Part shown: one piece after another, positions 7,239 through 14,971 of the stretch | Position numbering within the stretch: the stretch's first letter is position 1 | Layout of the letters: each line of letters opens with the position of its first letter | Assembly (NCBI GenBank): GCA_025356715.1 | Contig: JANXRU010000074.1 | Location: 1-16,382 of the forward strand | Reading direction: 5' to 3' | Source of the DNA: Bacteroidota bacterium | Lineage (GTDB): Bacteria > Bacteroidota > Bacteroidia > B-17B0 > B-17BO | DNA length: 16,382 bases | The notes under the pieces: model-generated | The model's database searches: none | The model's input: only the letters and a program-made list of their open reading frames with translations | What the model was told of the DNA's origin: nothing | Program-made: the position numbers and the translations under genes

Positions 7239-8126
7239 TTAATTAGAAATTGGTTTTCTACTAGCCAAGTAAACACCCAGTATAATTAAAACAGCTGCGA
7301 CAATTTTTATAGGTGTAATTTCATCCTTACCAAACCAAACTGCAAATAAGGTTGCTAAAAAAGGTTGGAAATAAATATACATACTGACTACTGATGAGCT
7401 TAATGCTTTTAATGCATACATATTGAGTAAATAGGCTAAAAAAGTAGTGGCAAAAACAATAAAAAATAATCCAAATATAATATTTGGTGGTAGTTGACTC
7501 CATTGCACTTCCAATAAATAAGGGGCGCCAATAGGACTGAAATAAATTAATCCAAATAAAAATACCCATTTCATAACTGTTACAGTATGGTATTTTATCA
7601 TATAAGGTTTAGCCATAACAACAAATACTCCCCATGATAAAGAATTTATTAAAGTCATCATATCACCTGCTATAGTTTCACTACCAAATGAAAAAGAGCC
7701 TTTAAATAATAACAACGTAAGTGCGCCTGCAATTCCAAGACAAAGTCCCGTCAATTTTAATGTAGTTATTTTTTCCTTAAACATAAAGATGGTAAACAAC
7801 ATCACAGCGATGGGATTACTAATCATAATTATAGCTGAATTGATAGGCTTCGTTAATGATAATCCATAAATAAAAAAGGCTTGGTTAACCACCACTCCAA
7901 ATACAGCAAGCAAAGCCATTTTCTTTAAATCAGCTTTATCTACTTTTTCAGTTTTAAGAAAAAAAGATAAAGTCCAAAACAAAATGAAAGCACCCAAAAT
8001 ACGCATCATAACTACTCCAAATGGCTTTACATAATTTGGCATAACATCTTTAGCTATGCTGTAGTTTAATGCATAAATAACTTGGGCTATAAATAAAGAA
8101 ATATGAGCTTTAAAAGAAGGATTCAT
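7239..8126 (-). CDS. EamA family transporter (DMT superfamily)
   Basis: The 295-residue product is an inner-membrane permease with about ten hydrophobic helices in two EamA repeats (roughly residues 8-138 and 150-288). Each repeat ends in the usual pattern: SAIIMISNPIAVMLFTIF then KEKIT in the first half, and SVVSMYIYFQPFLATLFAVW then GKDEIT in the second. Members of this 10-TMS drug/metabolite group export amino acids or other metabolites; the substrate cannot be predicted here. The ATG at 8126 is supported by the onset of the first helix (SLFIAQVIYALNYSIAK). It diverges from the binding-protein gene with a 38-bp gap, in which CATATTTG (minus strand, 8135-8142) is one mismatch from a -7 box but very close to the start. 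Confidence 0.88.
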   Translation of the reverse strand: MNPSFKAHISLFIAQVIYALNYSIAKDVMPNYVKPFGVVMMRILGAFILFWTLSFFLKTEKVDKADLKKMALLAVFGVVVNQAFFIYGLSLTKPINSAIIMISNPIAVMLFTIFMFKEKITTLKLTGLCLGIAGALTLLLFKGSFSFGSETIAGDMMTLINSLSWGVFVVMAKPYMIKYHTVTVMKWVFLFGLIYFSPIGAPYLLEVQWSQLPPNIIFGLFFIVFATTFLAYLLNMYALKALSSSVVSMYIYFQPFLATLFAVWFGKDEITPIKIVAAVLIILGVYLASRKPISN

Positions 8127-8164
8127 TTTATTGACAAATATGCAATATAATTTCCGAAATTAGC

Positions 8165-8944
8165 ATGATGTTTTTTACAGACCAATTAAATAATACAATA
8201 GAATTAAATGATTTTCCTAAGCGTATCATTTCATTAGTTCCTTCTCAATCAGAATTACTATGGGATTTAGGTTTAAAAAAAGAGTTAGTTGGCATTACTA
8301 AATTTTGTATTCACCCAAAAGAACTACATCGTTCTATTTCACATATTGGCGGTACAAAAACTTTAAGCATTGAAAAAATTAGATCATTAAACCCAGATAT
8401 AATTATTGGTAATAAAGAGGAAAACGAGCAATCTCAAATTGAAGAATTAAAAATAGAATTTAATGTTTGGATGAGCGATATTTACACTTTAGATGATTCT
8501 TTATCAATGATTGAAGGCATTGGTGAGTTAGTAGGTAAAAAAGAAGAAGCGAAAAAATTAACATCTCAAATCAGTAGTTCATTTAAAGATTTAAAACAAA
8601 CACATCAAACCGTTTTATATTTTATTTGGAACAAGCCCTATATGGTGGCGGGTAGGGCTACTTTTATTGGACACTTACTTGAAAAAATAGAATTAAAAAA
8701 TTGTATCTCAGATATAAATAGCCGCTACCCTACTCTATCTTTAGACGACATCATCAACTTAAATCCCGAAGTTATTTTTTTATCTTCTGAGCCTTTTCCC
8801 TTTAAAGAAACTCATGTTAAAGAGTTACAAAAGCAGTTACCAAATACACAAATATTAATTGTAGATGGCGAATTATTTAGTTGGTATGGCAGCCGATTAA
8901 CTCATAGTGTAAAGTACTTTAATGAGTTGATTGAAAATTTATAA
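8165..8944 (+). CDS. BtuF/TroA-like metal or cobalamin binding protein without a signal peptide
   Basis: The 259-residue product has the fold signatures of the helical-backbone metal receptor (BtuF/FepB, PF01497) family: PKRIISLVPSQSELLWDLG at 18-36, GGTKTLSIEKIRSLNPDIII at 62-81, and in the second lobe LSLDDIINLNPEVIFLS at 191-207, FSWYGSR at 238-244. Family members normally bind cobalamin, heme or Fe-siderophores in the periplasm and feed an ABC transporter. Here the protein begins directly with the first beta hairpin (MMFFTDQLNNTIELNDFP), with no signal peptide or lipobox, and no in-frame upstream extension is evident in the 38-bp gap. It may therefore act in the cytoplasm or be exported another way. 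No btuC or btuD genes are nearby. Either ATG at 8165 or 8168 could start it. Confidence 0.82.
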   Translation: MMFFTDQLNNTIELNDFPKRIISLVPSQSELLWDLGLKKELVGITKFCIHPKELHRSISHIGGTKTLSIEKIRSLNPDIIIGNKEENEQSQIEELKIEFNVWMSDIYTLDDSLSMIEGIGELVGKKEEAKKLTSQISSSFKDLKQTHQTVLYFIWNKPYMVAGRATFIGHLLEKIELKNCISDINSRYPTLSLDDIINLNPEVIFLSSEPFPFKETHVKELQKQLPNTQILIVDGELFSWYGSRLTHSVKYFNELIENL

Positions 8945-9056
8945 TCGGAAACCAACCATAGGCATTTCAATTAAATAGAATTTTTTAGGCGAACAAATTT
9001 TTTAAAGCGTAGTTTTACACCTGTAAATGAGCATTTAAAAAATGAAGTTCAACGAC

Positions 9057-9081
9057 AAAAAGACATTTAAGTAAGATGTCT
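9057..9081 (-). terminator. Possible weak terminator after maf
   Basis: AGACAT and ATGTCT (9061-9066, 9076-9081) form a 6-bp stem with a 9-nt loop. On the minus strand, 3 nt past the maf stop codon, the stem is followed by four T. The stem and T-run are short, so termination is probably partial. The rest of the 140-bp convergent gap (8945-9060) shows no ORF or RNA gene that I can recognise. Confidence 0.4.
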
Positions 9082-9084
9082 ATC

Positions 9085-9678
9085 TTAAAATTTAATAAGT
9101 TCTTCATATAACTCTTTAACAGGTAATCCCATTACATTATAAAAACTGCCTTCAATTTTATCAATTCCAATATAACCTAACCAATCCTGAACGCCATAAC
9201 CACCTGCTTTGTCATAAGGCGTAAAATTGATTAAGTAATATTCGATTTCTTCAGGCTTTAGTTTTTTGAAATAAACTTTACTCACATCATAAAAAGTGGT
9301 TTGCTTATTACCACTTTTTAAACAAATTCCTGTAAACACTTCATGCATCTTTCCACTTAAAGCCTCCAACATTTTTTTTCCTTCTGCAAAATTAGCGGGT
9401 TTATTAAACACTTTACCATCACACCAAACAATGGTATCTGCTGTAATCAATATTTCTGTTTCTTTTAAATCATCCTGATAGGCGTCGGCTTTTTTCTCAG
9501 CCAAATACAAGGGAATTTCTTCAGCAACTAAATCAATTGGAAAAGATTCATCTACATTTGTTGGTTTTATAAGGAAATCAAATCCGAGGCTTTTTAATAA
9601 TTCTTGACGACGTGGCGAGCCAGAACCTAAAATGAGTTGAAATGGAAATTCGTTGATAGTTTGTTCTACTGAATTCAT
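9085..9678 (-). CDS. maf: Maf family nucleotide pyrophosphatase (dTTP/UTP type)
   Basis: The 197-residue protein belongs to the Maf/HAM1-like house-cleaning pyrophosphatases that hydrolyse non-canonical or excess nucleoside triphosphates to monophosphates. It shows the signature LGSGSPRRQELL at 17-28, the acidic ADT at 80-82, SGKMHEVFTG at 108-117, and DKAGGYGVQD at 156-165. The Gln in this last motif follows the YhdE subgroup (dTTP, UTP and modified pyrimidine NTPs) rather than the YceF subgroup. GSFYNVMGLP at 177-186 is the conserved C-terminal loop. Its ATG lies one base after the ubiA stop, so it is the last gene of a tilS-ubiA-maf transcript and is followed by a weak hairpin. Confidence 0.93.
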   Translation of the reverse strand: MNSVEQTINEFPFQLILGSGSPRRQELLKSLGFDFLIKPTNVDESFPIDLVAEEIPLYLAEKKADAYQDDLKETEILITADTIVWCDGKVFNKPANFAEGKKMLEALSGKMHEVFTGICLKSGNKQTTFYDVSKVYFKKLKPEEIEYYLINFTPYDKAGGYGVQDWLGYIGIDKIEGSFYNVMGLPVKELYEELIKF

Positions 9679-9679
9679 A

Positions 9680-10657
9680 TTAATTTTTCAAAATAAATGT
9701 AAATGCTATACCAAATAACATGACGATCTTTAACAATAAACTTGCTGATTTAAAATGCTTAGTTGTTTTTGCTTTTAGTGTTTGAATAACAAGTATAATC
9801 AAAGGAACAACAAGTAATCCAATTATATAATAAAAAGCAATTGATTGATTATCTTTATAGTATTTAATACTAACTAACAACAATAATCCAATAGTAATAA
9901 GAATGATGAAGAAAGTAACTACTTTACTGGTAATCATTCCCCAAACAATAGGCATTGTTTTACAACCCGTTTGAGCATCGCCTTTAAAATCTTCCATGTC
10001 TTTAATAATTTCACGTGCTAAAGACATTAAAAAAGCAAAAATAGCGAAACCAAAAACAATTAATGGGAAGCTGTCAAGATAAGACCCAAGCATCATTTTA
10101 ACAAATGGATCTAATGGTGCCGTTAAATAATAATCATAAATCATAGGCATTAATGGGATAGTTGCCGTTAAAATTGACACTACAATATTACCAACAAGTA
10201 ATTGCTTTTTGAAATTAGTTGAATAAAACCAAAGCAACGCAATACTTGAAATTTGAAAAATAATTAATTTTAATTGTTGGCATTTTAGAGCTAAATATAA
10301 TCCTAATATTAATCCAATGGTATTTAATATAATATGCAATACCATTGCTAAACGTCGTTTAATAATAACATCAACAACAACAGTTTCTGGTCGGTTAATT
10401 TTATCTGTTTTTACATCAAAATAATCGTTGATAATGTAGCCTGCTGCTGCAATTAACAAGGTACTAATTAAAGAAATAATAAAAAGTGTAGGCGTGAATT
10501 TAGAAAATTCATTCAAAGGCTCAAATACCAAATACTTTATACAAATTTGTGTAATTGCGATAATTAATAAGTTTTCTATTCTTATCAATTTTAAAAAAGC
10601 TATGAGTGGGTTTTTAAGCAAAAGGTAATTAAATTTATAATTCAGAAAGTTAATCAA
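9680..10657 (-). CDS. UbiA family prenyltransferase, geranylgeranylglyceryl-phosphate geranylgeranyltransferase-like
   Basis: The 325-residue product is an integral membrane prenyltransferase with about eight or nine helices. The two Asp-rich Mg-diphosphate motifs are intact: NDYFDVKTD at 77-85 and KDMEDFKGD at 219-227, the latter preceded by LARE. The N-terminal LKLIRIENLLIIAITQ and the long loop after the first motif (NRPET) follow the Bacteroidetes subgroup usually annotated as digeranylgeranylglyceryl-phosphate synthase rather than MenA or UbiA proper. In archaea that enzyme adds the second isoprenoid chain to glyceryl phosphate; its product in Bacteroidetes is not established. It lies between tilS (36-bp gap) and maf (1-bp gap). 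The UbiA call is firm, the substrate is not; a quinone or heme prenyltransferase is the alternative. Confidence 0.85.
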   Translation of the reverse strand: MINFLNYKFNYLLLKNPLIAFLKLIRIENLLIIAITQICIKYLVFEPLNEFSKFTPTLFIISLISTLLIAAAGYIINDYFDVKTDKINRPETVVVDVIIKRRLAMVLHIILNTIGLILGLYLALKCQQLKLIIFQISSIALLWFYSTNFKKQLLVGNIVVSILTATIPLMPMIYDYYLTAPLDPFVKMMLGSYLDSFPLIVFGFAIFAFLMSLAREIIKDMEDFKGDAQTGCKTMPIVWGMITSKVVTFFIILITIGLLLLVSIKYYKDNQSIAFYYIIGLLVVPLIILVIQTLKAKTTKHFKSASLLLKIVMLFGIAFTFILKN

Positions 10658-10693
10658 TAATTTCGAAAATCAACATTAATAAAAATTTAAATT

Positions 10694-12019
10694 TTATTGT
10701 GTAATAGCAATTTCGATAGCACTATTTTCTAACTCTGATAACTGACAACGGTCGTCCATTCTATAACCTATTACCCAAATGATATGTTCGGCATTTTCTA
10801 AAATCCAAACCTGCTCTTTTTCAAATCGAGATAACTTTTTGTCTTTAAAAAAATCACTTAATTTCTTAAAGCCATTCATGCCAAATGGTTTAAATTTATC
10901 GCCTTGTTTCCATTTTCGGAGCGTTAAAGGAAATAGAAGAGATTTACCTGACACGCAAATTGTATTATTATTTATATTCATTATTTTATTGGAAACCTCA
11001 GTCATTCTTATTTTTATTGGCAAATGAGTAACATCTTCAATAGAAGTAATTACATAAGTTGACTCCTTATTTTCTTTATTGATGGCTTTTACAAAAACAT
11101 ATTGTCTATCAATAACTAACTGAAATGTAGTTGATGAAAATAATTTACCACAATTGTTTTCGCTATTTAAAGCTTCGCACAATTGTTCAATTTGATTGGT
11201 TTTAAAGCCTTTTGGATATAACCATTCAAACAATAACGTCTCTTTTTGTGGTTCCAGTTTTAATAAGCTAATATCTATTTGTAGTTGATTATCATCTTCT
11301 CTACAAATGTTCTTAAATTTTAAATTTGAGAACTCAGCAACAATTTCTGCTGATTGTTTAAAAAAATGAATGGATGTATGAATGGTTTCTTCAAGCGCAG
11401 GGTTTAGCGTTTTAAGTTGAGGAATAATATTGTTTCTAATAAAATTGCGCTTATACTTAGTTTCTTGATTACTGCTATCTTCCCTATAAGTCAATTTATT
11501 AATAGAGGCATACTCTCTAATTTCATTTTTAGAAGCAAATAATAAGGGGCGAATAATAGTGTGTTGTTTTTCAGGAATACCTTGCAAACCTTTAATTCCA
11601 GTACCTCTTATTAAATTCACAAAAAGAGTCTCAACATTATCACTTAAATGATGTGCAGTTAAAATATAATCAAACTGAAATTCATCCATCAATTCTTTAA
11701 ACCACTGATACCGTAAATCACGTGCAGCCATTTGAATAGAAAGCTTATTTTTCAATGCATATTGCTTCGTATCAAAATAAGTAACATGAAATGGTTTATT
11801 AATAGAAGAGGCAAACGTGTTACAAAAAGCAGTATCACCAATCGCTTCATCCCCTCTGAGTTGAAAATTACAATGTGCCAATTCGAAAAAGTAACCTGCT
11901 TTATTGAGTAAATCAATCAATACAACAGAATCTACGCCACCACTAAAAGCAACTAATAATTTATCCGTTTTGCTAAAAAGTTTATTTTTAGTGATATTTA
12001 CTTCAAATCGTTTAAGCAC
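10694..12019 (-). CDS. tilS: tRNA(Ile)-lysidine synthetase
   Basis: The 441-residue enzyme attaches lysine to C34 of the CAU-anticodon tRNA-Ile so that it reads AUA codons. It carries the N-type ATP pyrophosphatase P-loop SGGVDS at 26-31, HCNFQLRGDEA at 49-59, the catalytic AHHLSDNVET at 122-131, GTGIKGLQGI at 139-148, and REDSSN with KRNFIRNNIIP at 179-200. The C-terminal TilS domain (about 365-441, with WKQGDKFKPFGM) is complete. The start is a GTG at 12019: an in-frame TGA lies two codons upstream and no ATG precedes the P-loop, so GTG is the only sensible choice. It heads a tilS-ubiA-maf cluster and diverges from the DUF1801 gene across 21 bp. Confidence 0.94.
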   Translation of the reverse strand: MLKRFEVNITKNKLFSKTDKLLVAFSGGVDSVVLIDLLNKAGYFFELAHCNFQLRGDEAIGDTAFCNTFASSINKPFHVTYFDTKQYALKNKLSIQMAARDLRYQWFKELMDEFQFDYILTAHHLSDNVETLFVNLIRGTGIKGLQGIPEKQHTIIRPLLFASKNEIREYASINKLTYREDSSNQETKYKRNFIRNNIIPQLKTLNPALEETIHTSIHFFKQSAEIVAEFSNLKFKNICREDDNQLQIDISLLKLEPQKETLLFEWLYPKGFKTNQIEQLCEALNSENNCGKLFSSTTFQLVIDRQYVFVKAINKENKESTYVITSIEDVTHLPIKIRMTEVSNKIMNINNNTICVSGKSLLFPLTLRKWKQGDKFKPFGMNGFKKLSDFFKDKKLSRFEKEQVWILENAEHIIWVIGYRMDDRCQLSELENSAIEIAITQ

Positions 12020-12023
12020 AACT

Positions 12024-12031
12024 CAAATTTA
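12024..12031 (-). promoter_or_regulatory. -7 box immediately upstream of the tilS GTG
   Basis: The minus strand reads TAAATTTG, an exact TAnnTTTG match ending 4 nt before the GTG start. A transcript from it would begin at or within 1-3 nt of the start codon. No -33 TTG is seen at normal spacing, and the upstream part would lie inside the divergent gene, so this is tentative. Confidence 0.4.
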
Positions 12032-12040
12032 CAGTTTATT

Positions 12041-12649
12041 ATGGCAAAAGTAAAACATAATGCAAACGCAAGTTTTTTAATAGATGCAGGTATTTCTGAG
12101 TTAGAACCTTTTATTCAAATCATTTGCAAGCGCCTTCGCCAACTAATACTCAGCTCTGACAAAGCTATTATAGAAGACTGGAAGTGGGGGCCAAATTATT
12201 ATTTAAACGGGATGGTTTGTGGATATTGGGGATTTAAAAAACATGTTTCTTTTGTTTTCTTTCAGGGCGCTTTATTAAAAGACAAGAAAAAAATACTACA
12301 ACAAAATCCGGGAAACGTTCATAACCGACATATCAAATACACTGATGTTTCTCAAATTGATGATGAAACCATCTTAAACTATTTATTTGAAGCTATTGAT
12401 AATAATAAAAAAGGACACATTCTTAAGGAAACAAAAGATAAAACAATTGAAATATCAACGGATGTTAAAAAACAATTTAAATTAGCAAAAGTCTTTGAAT
12501 ACTTCGAATCATTAGCTTTTTCACATAGAAAGGAATATATACAATGGATAGAATCAGCTAAAAAATTGGAAACACGAACCAAAAGAATTGAACAGACTAT
12601 CAAAAAACTGCAAGAAAAACAAGGATTACATGGTAAAAACAAAAAATAA
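12041..12649 (+). CDS. DUF1801 / YdeI (OmdA) two-domain protein
   Basis: The 202-residue cytoplasmic protein has no signal peptide. Residues about 20-123 match the DUF1801 fold (IEDWKWGPNYY at 44-54, then GYWGFKKHVSFVFFQGALL at 61-79). Residues about 141-195 match the bacteriocin-protection YdeI/OmpD-associated domain, whose mark is FSHRKEYIQWIESAKKLET at 160-178, followed by TRTKRIEQTIKKL. Proteins of this architecture are common in Bacteroidetes; the biochemical function is unknown, and the bacteriocin link comes from distant relatives. The ATG starts 21 bp from the divergent tilS GTG. The C-terminus is Lys-rich (KQGLHGKNKK). Nothing in the neighbourhood clarifies its role. Confidence 0.8.
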   Translation: MAKVKHNANASFLIDAGISELEPFIQIICKRLRQLILSSDKAIIEDWKWGPNYYLNGMVCGYWGFKKHVSFVFFQGALLKDKKKILQQNPGNVHNRHIKYTDVSQIDDETILNYLFEAIDNNKKGHILKETKDKTIEISTDVKKQFKLAKVFEYFESLAFSHRKEYIQWIESAKKLETRTKRIEQTIKKLQEKQGLHGKNKK

Positions 12650-12717
12650 AATTGTCAATTACTTTCTCGCAATTTTATCCAAGAAAAGAATAAATTAGTG
12701 GCTCAAAAAATATAATT

Positions 12718-14079
12718 ATGATGATGAATTCTCAAAAAAATATAACTGTTGTTGGAGCAGGATTAGTTGGCTCTTTAGTATCAATATATCTTGCAAAACG
12801 AGGGTACAAAGTGGACATTTATGAGCGTCGAAACGATATGCGAAAGGAACATATGTCTGCCGGAAAATCAATCAACTTAGCCCTAAGCGACCGCGGATGG
12901 AGAGGATTAGAAGGTGTGGGTATTGCAGATGAAATTAAAAAAATTGCTATTCCAATGTATGGTCGTTCTATTCATATGAAGGATGGTTCATCAACTTACC
13001 AAGCTTATGGAAAAGATAATCAAGCTATTTATTCTGTATCAAGAGGTGGTATTAATATGCGATTGATGGATTTGGCCGAACAACAACCAAATGTAAACAT
13101 TCACTTTGAGCAACGTTGCGATAAATTGGACAGAAAAACCAATGAATTATCCTTTTATAACACAAATACCAACAATACCTCTCACGTTAAATCTGACATC
13201 ATTTTAGGTTCTGATGGAGCTTTTAGTGCGGTTCGTACGCAAATGCAATTTCAATCAGATCGTTTCGACTACCAACAATTTTATATTGATTGCGGTTATA
13301 AAGAATTAGTGATACCTGCTACAAAAGATGGGAAACATGCTATTGAAAAAAATGCCCTACATATATGGCCAAGGGGTAGTTACATGATGATTGCTTTACC
13401 TAATATGGATGGTAGTTTTACGTGTACTTTGTTTTTTCAAATGGAAGGAAAAGTATCGTTTGACGCGTTAAAAACAAAAGAGGAAGTACTAGCATTTTTT
13501 AAAGAAGAATTTTCTGATGCGGTGGCATTAATGCCAACATTGGTTGATGATTATTTCAATAATCCTACATCGAGTTTAGTAACCGTAAAATGTAAGCCTT
13601 GGGTATGGGATGAGAAGATTGCCTTAATTGGAGATGCGGCTCATGCTATTGTTCCATTTTACGGACAAGGCATGAATTGTGGTTTTGAAGATTGCGTTGT
13701 ATTAAATGAGTTAATGGATAAATATGGCGATTTAAACGGAGCTTGTTTAAAAGAATACGAAACATTACGTAAACCAGATGGCGATGCTATTGCCGATTTA
13801 GCCATTGCAAATTTTATTGAAATGCGCGATAAAACTGCTGACAAAACCTTTTTATTGCAAAAGAAAATTGAAGCACATTTCAGTGCCAAGCACCCTGAAA
13901 AATGGATTCCATTATACAGTATGGTAACGTATAGCCCACATATTAGATACAGTGAAGCTTTAACGTCAGGTAATAAACAACAAGCTATTATGAATAAAAT
14001 TATGGCAATGCCAAATATTGAAGCAAAGTGGGATAGTATAGAAGTAGAGAACGCGATTTTAAAATCATTACAAATTTAA
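12718..14079 (+). CDS. kmo: Kynurenine 3-monooxygenase
   Basis: The 453-residue flavoprotein hydroxylates L-kynurenine to 3-hydroxykynurenine using NADPH and O2, in tryptophan degradation and de novo NAD synthesis from tryptophan. It has the FAD-binding GAGLVG at 13-18 with YERR at 35-38, the Kmo stretch SAGKSINLALSDRGW at 47-61, the GSDGAFSAVR motif at 164-173, the substrate-side HIWPRG at 215-220, and the second FAD site IGDAAHAIVPFYGQGMNCGFED (two parts, 304-325). Length matches bacterial Kmo. Three ATG codons stand in tandem at 12718, 12721 and 12724; any may be used. None of the other kynurenine-pathway genes is in the window. A 68-bp gap precedes it, with no clear terminator from the gene before. 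Confidence 0.95.
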   Translation: MMMNSQKNITVVGAGLVGSLVSIYLAKRGYKVDIYERRNDMRKEHMSAGKSINLALSDRGWRGLEGVGIADEIKKIAIPMYGRSIHMKDGSSTYQAYGKDNQAIYSVSRGGINMRLMDLAEQQPNVNIHFEQRCDKLDRKTNELSFYNTNTNNTSHVKSDIILGSDGAFSAVRTQMQFQSDRFDYQQFYIDCGYKELVIPATKDGKHAIEKNALHIWPRGSYMMIALPNMDGSFTCTLFFQMEGKVSFDALKTKEEVLAFFKEEFSDAVALMPTLVDDYFNNPTSSLVTVKCKPWVWDEKIALIGDAAHAIVPFYGQGMNCGFEDCVVLNELMDKYGDLNGACLKEYETLRKPDGDAIADLAIANFIEMRDKTADKTFLLQKKIEAHFSAKHPEKWIPLYSMVTYSPHIRYSEALTSGNKQQAIMNKIMAMPNIEAKWDSIEVENAILKSLQI

Positions 14080-14090
14080 TTTATTTTAAA

Positions 14091-14165
14091 CTGACTCCGA
14101 AAGGGTTAAATATGAATAGATAAAGAATTTAATTGAACTGAATAATGCGACCCTAGCGGAGCCGA
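14091..14165. repeat. REP-like imperfect inverted repeat between kmo and mazG
   Basis: CTCCGAAAGGGT at 14095-14106 and ACCCTAGCGGAG at 14150-14161 are inverted copies with 10 of 12 positions pairing, around a 43-nt AT-rich spacer that includes TTAAATATGAATAG. Both arms are GC-richer than the surrounding DNA, and no T-run follows. The layout (CCGAAAGGGTT-type head, AAATATGAATAG core, GCGACCC...GGAG tail) resembles intergenic dispersed repeats I recall from Bacteroidetes genomes. A single copy is present here, so the repeat nature is inferred. Confidence 0.5.
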
Positions 14166-14182
14166 ATGCATAAAATAAAAAT

Positions 14183-14971
14183 ATGGATGAACGATTAGTT
14201 GCCTTCGAACGATTATTAAATATCATGGATGACCTAAGAGCGAAATGCCCTTGGGATCAAAAACAAACAATGGAAACATTGAGGCATTTAACGATTGAAG
14301 AAACGTATGAATTAAGTGATGCTATTTTAAAAAACGATAAAACAGAAATAAAAAAAGAAATCGGTGATATTTTATTACACCTTGTTTTTTATGCTAAAAT
14401 TGGTAGCGAAACCAACGACTTTAACATTACGGATGTCATTAACTCGTTGTGCGAAAAAATGATTTTTCGTCACCCTCACATTTATAGCGACGTAAAAGTT
14501 AAAGATGCAAACGAAGTAACCACTAATTGGGAAAAGTTAAAACAAAAAGAAGGAAATAAAGGCGCCTTATCAGGTGTTCCAAGCAGCATGCCCTCTTTAC
14601 TCAAAGCATTACGCATACAAGATAAAGCACGCGCTATTGGTTTTGATTGGGAAGACCCTAACCAAGTTTGGGAAAAAGTACAAGAAGAATTAACGGAGTT
14701 GCAAGTAGAAGTGGCATCGGTCACCTCAGACATAGATGGAAATAAAAATAAATTAGAATCAGAATTTGGCGATGTCTTTTTTGCATTAATTAACTACGCT
14801 CGTTTTTTAAATGTGAATCCAGAAGATGCTTTGGAAAAAACAAATAAAAAATTCATTTCTCGTTTTAATTACATGGAACAAAAAATATTAGCTCAAGGTA
14901 AAGCCCTTGCAGATTGCTCTTTAGCAGAGATGGATGTGTTTTGGAACGAAGCTAAAAAAATGGAGAGCTAA
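14183..14971 (+). CDS. mazG: Nucleoside triphosphate pyrophosphohydrolase
   Basis: The 262-residue protein is a tandem-domain MazG, an all-alpha NTP pyrophosphatase that removes aberrant nucleotides and, in E. coli, can lower ppGpp. The N-terminal domain has CPWDQKQT at 22-29, the metal-binding EETYE at 39-43 and KEIGDILLHLVFYA at 58-71. The linker SSMPSLLKALRIQDKARAIG (134-153) is typical of the family. The C-terminal domain repeats the pattern with QEELTELQVE at 167-176 and ESEFGDVFFALINYARFL at 192-209. Both metal sites look intact. The stop codon overlaps the next ATG by one base, so translation of the following gene is probably coupled. The 103-bp gap upstream holds the REP-like repeat. 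Confidence 0.95.
   Translation: MDERLVAFERLLNIMDDLRAKCPWDQKQTMETLRHLTIEETYELSDAILKNDKTEIKKEIGDILLHLVFYAKIGSETNDFNITDVINSLCEKMIFRHPHIYSDVKVKDANEVTTNWEKLKQKEGNKGALSGVPSSMPSLLKALRIQDKARAIGFDWEDPNQVWEKVQEELTELQVEVASVTSDIDGNKNKLESEFGDVFFALINYARFLNVNPEDALEKTNKKFISRFNYMEQKILAQGKALADCSLAEMDVFWNEAKKMES

Noticed and set aside
8945..9060. Possible small RNA or short gene in the convergent gap
   Set aside because: No open frame with a plausible start, no promoter box and no stable fold was seen.
12691..12698. TAAATTAG as a promoter box for kmo
   Set aside because: It has one mismatch from TAnnTTTG and no -33 element at a suitable distance.
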